From Phoronis ovalis (taxonomy: Eukaryota; Phoronida; Phoronidae), in NCBI GenBank assembly GCA_028565635.1, contig JAOXYB010075610.1, positions 10,168-23,534 of the forward strand: a stretch of 13,367 nt of DNA, given 5' to 3'. This document shows positions 1 through 9,500 of this stretch, piece by piece. Under the pieces are notes generated by a model. The model ran no database searches, was not told the DNA's origin, and worked only from the letters and a program-made list of their open reading frames with translations. The number at the start of each line of letters is the position of its first letter. Position 1 is the first letter of the stretch. The position numbers and the translations under genes are program-made.

Positions 1-492
1 TTGAAAATAGATGCATTTGACTTTAAGAAAATTTCAGAAATCTGAAAAAGTGGGTTTTGAATTCCAGAAGTTTATAGTTCTAACTTATATTGTTAGCCAG
101 GCTAGCTGATCTAATATATTGCAACTTTTGGCTATTAAAAGTGATAGACAACTCCCATGTTATTTGTTCATAAAACTTATAATAGTATGATATAGTTGTA
201 GCTATAATATATTACTAATGTCACAATCCTTGAATTTTGTGAAATATCAAATTCTTGTGAAATGGGAGTGTATGCATTTTGTGAAATTGAAAATATGGAA
301 AAGGGGGTTTGAATTTTGGGAAATAATTAAAATCTTAAATGACATTGTATCAACTGAAATGTTTGCCTGACTAGTCAAACATACATGTAATATTGAGGCG
401 ATATCAAATATCAAAGAATAATTATGAAATAACAGTTGTAAGATTTAGAGGTTTTGCAAAATTTATATTATTAAACATGGTGTTTTTTTCAG
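1..492. other. AT-rich upstream or intronic sequence
   Basis: I see no supported gene here. Two stretches, about 10-65 and 265-320, resemble each other loosely: both have ATGCATTT, then A-rich GAAA runs, then a GGGTTTTGAATT or GGGTTTGAATT core. A short motif TTGTGAAAT recurs around 237, 255 and 278. These look like degenerate repeats. If exon 493-591 is internal, this stretch is the end of an upstream EML intron, and the T-run before 492 is its polypyrimidine tract. Confidence 0.4.
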
Positions 493-591
493 GAAGTAGT
501 AAATTTATGTCTTGCAATGACATATATTTATACGGTAGACCACAGAGCCCAACGTATTCTGCGTATTCAGCGTATTCAACTGTTACTCAGG
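493..591 (+). CDS. EML: EML predicted exon 1 (Tyr-rich N-terminus, possible start ATG 507)
   Basis: A strong acceptor (TGTTTTTTTCAG ending at 492) and a GT donor at 592 bound a 99-nt open block encoding ...SSKFMSCNDIYLYGRPQSP followed by TYSAYSAYSTVTQ. It ends with one base of a codon. The next exon opens with AT, so the junction codon becomes GAT and the frame runs on (TVTQ-D-SNMEDN), which is the main support. ATG 507 is a candidate initiator. The frame is also open upstream, so this could be an internal exon. The AYS repeats come from about three copies of a 9-bp unit (GCGTATTCA-like). I recognise no domain in it. The alternative is that the exon is not used and translation starts at ATG 1094. 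Confidence 0.55.
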
Positions 592-3500
592 GTATGACGA
601 GTGTACAGGGCTGGTTATGGGAGCTATTAACATTTTTACAGCCATAGTTTGTGAAAAGTAGAACTTGCTTTTGCTGATTATAATATGCAGGAATAAGCCA
701 TCCAAATTGGTTGACCACTAACACTTTCGTCATAGAAAATCCCAAGAGAAATAGTTTTAACCTTTAACATAGTCGCTAAGAATCGATCTATTTCAGTGAA
801 ATCCCATAACATGGTGGATATATTGGAGTAAAATACACTCCACATGGGACCATAGTCATTTCATTGTTTTAAACATTCACTAGAAAGGCACTAAGTCAGC
901 TGCAGATATTATATAACTTTTGTGTTTGCATGATTGAATGATTTAAAAATTGTTTTTGCTTTTGTCACAGATGTTAACAGAATGGACATTGCTTAGCTTT
1001 TCAGGACTCATTCATTAAGATAGTATAATTAATAGCACATTATGATTAGAGTAAAATTGCTAACTTATTGTTGCTTTTGCCATAGATTCTAACATGGAAG
1101 ACAACACAACCGTTACTAACACTGAGCAGGAAGGTAATCTTGCTGTCACAAATGCGCCAAGCACTGTGCGCTTACTCAGACTCTGAAATTCTTCACTTTT
1201 GAATTCTATAGGATCTCTTTTGTGTTTAAATGTACCTATGACTACACTGACAAATCAGAAATGTCGAACTTCTACAATGTGAAGCATTCATGTTTGGTGG
1301 AACCATGACGCCTCTGATTGGTTTGTCTAGTTAATAATAAGTAAATGTAAACATGAAATAATTAAACTGCAAAGTGAAGAATTTTAGATCTCAGTTAAAA
1401 TTACTCTGTATTGATTGCAACATATGCTTCTAAATTTTTTGTTGTGCATTATCTGACAGTATCGTGTAACTCTTGATTATGTTTTGGTGCTGGTGAATTT
1501 TTAGCTTTATTGACGAATTTGCTCGAATCTTCAACCAAACTTTTGTTTGTAAAAAATATACTTTCATAATCTTTTAATTATTGCATAAGAAAGGCATCTG
1601 CTTTATTGATTTGTGCATGTTGTGCTGCAATTGTTTTGTAAGATTTGTTTCTGTTGTAAAAACATATTTTCGTAAAACTAGCAAATTTTATTTACCTTGC
1701 TCCCAAAGTCAGCTGTGAGTCAACTGTGTATATTATGTTTGCGCCTTGATTGATTAAAATATATTGTATCACATCTTATATTGTTTAATATGCAAACTGT
1801 TACATTACTTCACTTTCAATTGGACTTTTCCTAAATTCAAAATTTGCACATCTCACAGAGCGCTATGTAATAATTACAATATGCTGTTTTAGATGGAATG
1901 ATTGACCATGAGAATGAAGAGTTACGTGATCGAGTTGCATCACTGGAGAAGAAAGTCGTATCCCAAGAGGACGAAATTCTCTGTTTAAAAAGTGCTCTTA
2001 GCGATGCTCTGAGAAGACTTACGGCTGTTGAAGCTGGCAGGGGTAAGCCACATAGCCTGTTGCCATTTTATAAGCAAAACTTGTACTTACGCTACCGATT
2101 ACACTATAGTAATTCTTAGCCAGGTCTAGTATCTAATTAGAATTAATAATTGTTTTCAAAGGATTCCGGTATCCAGTTTCTCAGATTCACAAGATGAATT
2201 CAAAATTAAAATATCAATTCACATGTCAATCACTTTCATGCCACCTGGTGAGCAAGCTGTTTTGCTACATAACTTCCCATCTAAAAAATTTAACACTTCT
2301 CTTGAGAAACGCTAAATCATTATGCTTTAATATGATAAGGGATGATATGTGTTGCAGATTCATACTCTTCATATTGTTATAAGTGTTTTGGAGAATATTT
2401 TTTTTGCAGAATTAACATATAATTATCTTTTATTTGTACATTATAAGAGAATAGCAACAGTAGTATCAATAGACTCCAGCTTTTTTACTAGAAAAAAAGT
2501 ATAATTTGTCTAATAATTATAGGTTCACCAAACAACTTGCTGCCAAATAAACCAACATTTCGAGGGACACCTCGCAGAGTGCATACCCCGACACATCATC
2601 AAGAAACGTCAAGAAAGGCGACTACTGATTATTCCTCACCTGTGCAGCGAGGAACATCTCCAGGGCCTAGGCGATCAGAGGTTGGTGTTATATATATCAT
2701 AATTACAAGCTTAGTCACAATTCCTTGCTACATTATTATTCAGCCAGCAAACCAGGAAAGTTTCTGAAAACATGTCCCTCATGCACAAAAGCTCAATTAG
2801 AAAAAAAATAGAAAATAAAAGTCTTTTTTAATTCAGCAAAAAGAATTAATATGGTAAACTCCCTGCTGAGAGTAAATGAAAAGTTTGTTTTTCAAAATTA
2901 GAGGAAACTTAATGAGAATGTATTCTGATTGATAATTATTGGTCACATTAATAATGTAATGCAGTTCAACTATAGAATGAACTATAGAATGAACTATAGA
3001 ATGAACTATAGAATGAACTATAGAATGAACTATAGAGTGAACTATAGAGTGAACTATAGAATGAACTATAGTTAGCCCTGAAGGAAAATCATGGAATGCA
3101 CAGTTTTGCCATGCGATTATTTGTCCTTTGTAACAGAGGTGTTTACACAATAACGAGAAATATCAGCTAATCAAGTTTATTTTTGACTTCATTTGTCAGA
3201 AACGGTAAAGCATCATGAAGAGCAAAATGTCCTTGGTAAAGGTCAGTAAATGATACCAAATAAAACTCTGCTCATGCATTTAGTTGCAAAACGGAGGATT
3301 CTTAGGATCCTACCTTACTAGAAACATGAAAAGGAAGATATCTGTTGTAAAACAAGATTTTTTTTGAATCTTTAGTTACAAGTTCGTCATTTGACAATTT
3401 CCTTTCGAAAATGTTAACACGATTTCATTTGGGAAGCCTGTGAAATAATTTTCTTATTGATAATAAATAAAACCATGCGTATTATACAGAAAATATTATT

Positions 3501-6500
3501 AAATGCAGTAAGACTTTTGGGGGCTGCGTGAACAACAGCTGGGACAATGACACTGTTAACCTTTCGTTCTTGTGAAACAAATCACCAATTGTCGGCAGAA
3601 CATATTTAATTTTTTTCAAAGCGCATCTCTAAAGGAGAATTTAAAACAGCAAGAATTTTCAGGAGAATTTGTGATAAAGTTGGGAAAATAAGGGTGTAAT
3701 TTGTTGTTCGTTTCAACTCAAAATTTCAAAGAAACTGCTTAATTATTTCTGTAGTTATAGGCAAATAAATAAGATAATTCTATTCCAGCAGTGATTCACT
3801 ATTGATAGGCAATACTGTGCTTTCAATGATACTCCTCCAAGTTGGTTGAGTTGTGTGGGTGTCTATTCGAATTTAACTGAATAAAAAAACCATACCACAT
3901 ATTTTTGCTTCCATTTTATCATGATATTTGAGTTAACAAACCAATCAACAATTCTAAAACTATGGCTCGCAGGGTCATTGAGTAAAATTAAGAATAGCTC
4001 TCATTGCTGATTACCAAGAAATGACACAAATTACTCATTTAAAGTATATTATACATGCAAACAGTGCACAAGTTCATCTGTGTAATTGAAACTTGTTTTG
4101 ATTTCTGAATGATTGACCTAATAGTACACAATAATATCATCTATTTGACGTTAATAAGGAGTTCTGAGTACATTCTTTTTTGGAGTCAGTAACGGGTCTT
4201 AACCGATTGAAAACCCATTGTAACTTTTTGATTGGTCAGTCTCTTTATATAATCTGATGGGTAATAGGAAAGTCAATAAATTTATCGCAGCTGTAAGTTA
4301 TTTACAATTTCTGGGGACTAGTCATCAAATCAACAATGCATGCATGTATCTGCCACAGACTCTGAAGTAGTGCAAAAAATGAATATATTTCTTGTTGTGT
4401 CAAAATACATAATACGATTTAGCAAATCTGATTTGCTAAGAAACATGTATGGTCTAATAAATAATGGTTAGGTTGTTTAGATGTCGATAAAAGCACTGCA
4501 GAGTAATAGTAAAATGGTCATGAAAAACAAACTGTTTGATTGGTTTACTCAAATGTATTACTTTTAGACTTCATTCAGTTGTACAAGGTTATTCAGAAAG
4601 TAATATGATCCAAATTCGAAAATTAAAATCACAAAACTAACTTTTTGATTTTATTGAAAATGGTAATGAATTGAAAAGTAACTGTGTCAAAAACATATAT
4701 GCACTTAGAACAACCTTTGTTGATGCATTAAACAAATCATAGAGAACAAAATCTCCCAAACAAGTGCTCCACTTTTAATAGTAGGTGTTTTAAAATTGCC
4801 TATAAACTTGTTGACGGAAGTTCTAAATATCCATCAGCATCGTGAAGTACTTCATCATTTATTTCATTTTGATAGGATGCTTTGTGTTCAGTGGCCATAG
4901 ATCTGTGACTACTTCTCTCCAATGTGTTTGTGTAGTCTGGAATTTCAAAGTAAACACTCTCACCATCATGTGTTCCTAAACAGGTTGTAAAATCTGTTTG
5001 TGATGGACTTGTGCGCACATTGACAAGTTCTGTACTTCTTGTACTTTCAGGAACAGGTGTTACATTGTGCGTTTGTGCTACCTTAAAGCAAAGCTGAAAT
5101 TTTCTTTTGAAAAAACATGTGATACTCAGTATTGCCATCATCACCACTAATACAGTTAAACAAGCAATAATTACAACATGGGATTGTGATGCAGTGGTAC
5201 TTTGTCCCATCAATTCTGTAATGTTCTCTCTATTTAGTTTGAAATTGATCAAAGCACTTCCGATAAAATTGGATGCTACACAACTATACACTTGACTTGC
5301 ATTGTTGTCTGCTGGTAGCAACAACTCTCCACTGTTTTCCAGAACACTGGCATTAGAATTTCTGTTAAAAAAGTCGATCTTTTCATTTGTTGGCATCACA
5401 ATTCTTATATTTGGTGCAGGATCGCTTACAGCACGGCATATAAGTTTAAGCATAGCATTGTTTGTCATGGCTTCAATATAAATATTTGGTTTGTCAGGTG
5501 GATTACAAAGAAACACAGCAGCTCTGAAGGAGGGATTATCCATAGAACCTGTTATAGGTGTAGAACAATTAAAGCCTTGAAACGTTTGTATCACCATTGT
5601 ATTGTGATCATGGAATTGACGTCGTAGCCAATCTAAGTAACAGTTGCAATGAAAGGGGTTGCCTTTCAATCTTATTATACCTGATTTCGATTTTAAAATG
5701 TCTACATCCATATGACTACGTGGCAGGGTCTGCAAAATATTAAATTCCAAATTCACGATTTTGATTCTTAGTAAATTTTCAAACAGAGTGTCTGACAATT
5801 GGCTTATTCTATTTGATTGAAGATCTAATGAAGTCAAGGCCCCATTGTCTGTAAAGGCGTCTTCAGCGACTGTTGTTATTAAATTATGATGTACCTTTAT
5901 CAATTGTAGCACTTTTGCTCCGCTGAAAGTATTTGATGAAATTTTGCTTAGCTGATTCCACTGCAGGCTTATTCTTTGTAAAGTGGAACTTACGTTAAAC
6001 GCAAAGTCTTCTATGTACTTTATTTCGTTCCTATAAATAGTTATTCCTTTCACACTGCTTAAGCCAAAGAATGTTTCTCTGAAAATGACAGTCAAATTAT
6101 TATTACCAAGATGTACCAAATTCAAATTCTTGAGATTTTGAAAAGCTCGATTTTCAATGACACTTACTTTATTTCCTACCATGTATAGTTTCTCTAAGTT
6201 ATCTAGACCACAGAATGTTTTTCGTCGAATTTGTGTTAATAAGTTTTTATTTAGAAACAACCTACGTAGGTGTGTGAATGAAGAAAAGGCACCATCTTCT
6301 ATATCAGTAATTCCACATTGTATGAAGTCCACGAAAATCTGTGTTTCATTGTAATGCATGTCCAAAAACTGTTTTGATATTATGCCACTCTCAGGACACC
6401 TGTCAGCAGCAGTTTCTTGTTGAAGCAATGAAAACATTATTAACATTAAAATTTTGTTATTCCTAATGGGTTTTTTTCCCATTGTTTATTCTTGTATGAT

Positions 6501-9500
6501 GTTTTCTAAATGCAAAATATCTTTCCAGGAATTTATGGCACAGATAAAAACAATCGAAAGCAGTTGTTGTGTTTTAGTAATTGTTCTGCCTACTGCAGTC
6601 TGTTAAATATGGTTTAAAAATACGGAAATATGGTTTTAAAGTAATTAAAATTACTTTTTAATGAAACAGGATTGCTTGATGCGCATGCTTGATATTTTAT
6701 GTGGTGACATTAATTTGCTGCTAAAGGCTTCCTGGTAAACAGGATACTTTTTTTATCTGTAATTATATATTTCGATACTATATATTTGTTCAAATTTACA
6801 AAATATCATCATCCACATTTTCTACCCTTAATTCAATGTCTCAGTTGATAAACAAAATTCACTGACTGAGGAAAAATGTGGTTCTGTGTCAAGTAATGAC
6901 CAAATCCTTTGTGAGGTAGTTTTAGGGTGATAGTTTAATGTTTGGAATGATGAAAAACTACCACATTTACATGTCATACGGTCTTCTCATACATAGCTGT
7001 TCAAATCTCCTCCCCCACCCTAATCAATCCTTCAAAATAAAAAATAAGTATTAATGTTTTGAATCATATGTTGTATAATATTGTATGTTACATCTTAATA
7101 ATTTGTTTTCTGATTTTTTTAAAGCAAATATACCTTTATTTATAATGATATTTAATGGTTGTTTGCATCTTTATAAAAGCAGAAATAGGGGGTTCATCAA
7201 CTGATGAAATAGCCGTGAGAAGGCACTGTATTAGAGTGAAAATTCCATTCCAATATTGAGAGCCATGCACTACAGGAATACTATTATCTGTCTACTAGTT
7301 TTCTGAACATTATTTTAAAGATGCTTGTTGTGTGAAACCTTTGTTATAGTGTTCGGTTCATGTTCTAGGATACATCTCAAAAGTCAAGCCCACGAAATTC
7401 TCAAAACTTCAAGAAATATTCAGCTTCTGACCTGTCTACACCTGCAAGGTATTTAATTAATTAATTAATTTATCTTCTGAAATTCTGTTTACTTTTATTT
7501 GTTATAGTTTGTATTTTCGCATTAAAAACCTTTCTACTGTAAAACAGATATCTCTCAAGTTTGCTCAACTCTGATCAGTATTATTTTCTTATTATTAGTT
7601 TGTTGGTATATGTACTTTGTGTTATTGTAGTGATATCATATTTGTGATATTTTATTTGTTCACTAGCGTTTGTATTAACTTGGTACATACTTTGTATCTC
7701 ATAGACTGAAGTACTTTCTACTTCATGCATTGTGTTGCTTGTATATTGTGCAAAAGTTATATGTCCTGCATGCTTTGTTGTATGAGGAATCTTCTGTGGT
7801 TGGGTTTGTAAGTCACATTCATGGCATTAGGACTACCTGATTTTGCCTAATGCCATTTCAAACGTAAGTTTGTATACTACGGGAGAAAAACTTTGATCAC
7901 CTACAACTGAAGTCAAAATTATCCAATCAGAAATAAGAATTTCACAGTGGATCGTTATTGGCCAAGCATAAGAAGAATCTTGCTGTTTTATCTGATGGTA
8001 ACCTTGGCATAGTAGAATCCTTATCTGTTCTGTTGTATTTAAACAGGCATTTTTTTTGTTATTTTCGTTTGCTTTACATGTTTGCATCTTGTGTGCCTGC
8101 CTTTTATCATTTACAGACCTTACAGTATTTATGGTTTATCAAATCCTGAAACAGACTGGAATACTCCTCCATCACGCTACACATCTATGGTGACATTGCC
8201 CACCCGATCAATACATTCTAATCACAATGGTAGTGAGCATTCTTATGGACGTAAATCTCCAGCTCCTGTCGAAAACTCCTATGGGCGTAAATCTCCAGCT
8301 CCCATAACAGATCCAACTACACCAAACCGATATACCCCCTCGAACTCAGGGTCGAAACGTGAGAGATCAATGTCCAGAAGGTCACTGCCCTCACAGTATA
8401 GTTCATTGAGTGCATTATCCAATAGATCACCATCCATTTCACTTTTCCGGTAAAGTTTTAAAAAAAGATAATAAGCAGTATGAGGGATATTAACGCTTTC
8501 ATTTTCAAAGCTGACCCTGGCTGGAGCTAGGTTATGGATGGTTCTGCTTGCATGATGCATTTGCATGTAATATAATTTAAAATTTTCTTTGTAATACTTT
8601 AATTTTGAATATTTTTACTAAAGAAAATTGTTGTTTTCATAATAATTTTATAATGTCTGAATTTGTATGCAATTTAGATATAGAAATTAGAAATCAGAGT
8701 ATAATACTGCATGTAGGTCACCTTTGTTACTTGATAAATTATTGACTTAGTAATTATTCAGTGTTTTGATGCATTGGTAGTTAATTAGTAAATTTTAGAA
8801 ATGCTAGGATTTTTTTGAAGCTTAGTAATAATAACCCCTACATATACATAACAACTGTGTTAGACAATGTAGTTACTAAAGCGTGAAATTCTAACACTAT
8901 GTACTAACATAGTCTAGACAGACTGCTTGCTTACTACCTCAATTCTTAATAAAACAGATAAGTCGACATTTCTAGTAGAATTTTCATATGAACAAATGCT
9001 TCTCGCCAATAAAGCAGTCACAAATAATGTAATGATATGGAACTGAAACCATGTTTGCTACACAGTATATTTAAAGAGTGAAATTGCTGCAGATGACTGT
9101 ATTTTTTTATATATTTTGTACTATAAAATCGAACTTTAATAGTCTAATTTCTAACAAAAGGATCTACCTACACTAGGCAATTTTTTAAGAATAATTTTTG
9201 AACAAAGAACTACACTGTACAGTTCCTTGTCAAATTCAATTTTTATATTGTGTTGCTGGGTGTGTTTGTAGAATTAATTAATAAGATAAAAAGTTTCATA
9301 TGAAATTTCACATTGGACAACTCACATAGTAAAGCTTATCATAATGGAATGTTTGTTGTAGTGATAGACAATCGCTAGCATCCTACACTTTTATCTCTGA
9401 CTAATGGTTTTAACAGTTTCAGGTGTAGTGTTTGGAATGGTCACTAGAGGTCTCAGCATGCTTTGATAGACTCACTAACCCTTGGTAGTGGATAAAAAGT

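Larger units (their letters stand above)
2681..4799 (+). other. EML intron 4, upstream part (downstream of the nested gene)
   Basis: Non-coding intron sequence between the exon 4 donor and the 3' end of the antisense receptor gene. It holds a 12-bp minisatellite (2968-3071), a perfect 21-nt palindrome (4419-4439) and a candidate polyadenylation signal for the nested gene (4650-4655). The rest is AT-rich sequence without a supportable gene. Confidence 0.7.
7449..8116 (+). other. EML: EML intron 5
   Basis: 668 nt. An ATT/AATT microsatellite lies 4 nt inside the donor (7453-7471), and a perfect 11-bp stem-loop lies at 7821-7856. The acceptor region TCATTTACAG ends at 8116, with a second in-frame acceptor 9 nt further on. 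The small open frames on both strands here look non-coding. Confidence 0.7.

Noticed and set aside
2043-2119. Continuation of the coiled-coil exon frame to a stop
   Set aside because: A GGTAAG donor at 2043 and a correct phase match to exon 4 explain the boundary; the extension is intronic.
2194-2382. Plus-strand open frame of 62 codons in intron 3
   Set aside because: It has no similarity that I recognise, low-complexity AT-rich composition and no splice or start context.
2681-2767. Hydrophobic continuation of the exon 4 frame, which could look like a membrane segment
   Set aside because: Exon 4 ends at a GT donor in phase with exon 5; the hydrophobic tail is AT-rich intron translation.
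2833-3150. Minus-strand open frame of 105 codons with (IVHS)n repeats
   Set aside because: It is the 12-bp minisatellite read in an open frame; the repeat unit is a multiple of three and the flanks show no coding character.
5107-5295. Plus-strand open frames at 5107-5295 and 6157-6354
   Set aside because: Both are shadows opposite the receptor coding sequence.
7833-8149. Overlapping small frames on both strands in intron 5
   Set aside because: They lie in the intron before exon 6, lack family features and conflict with each other; only the part from 8117 on the plus strand is coding, in a different frame context.
8279-8566. Minus-strand open frame of 95 codons
   Set aside because: It is antisense to EML exon 6, whose plus-strand coding role is supported by phase and composition; no family match is seen.
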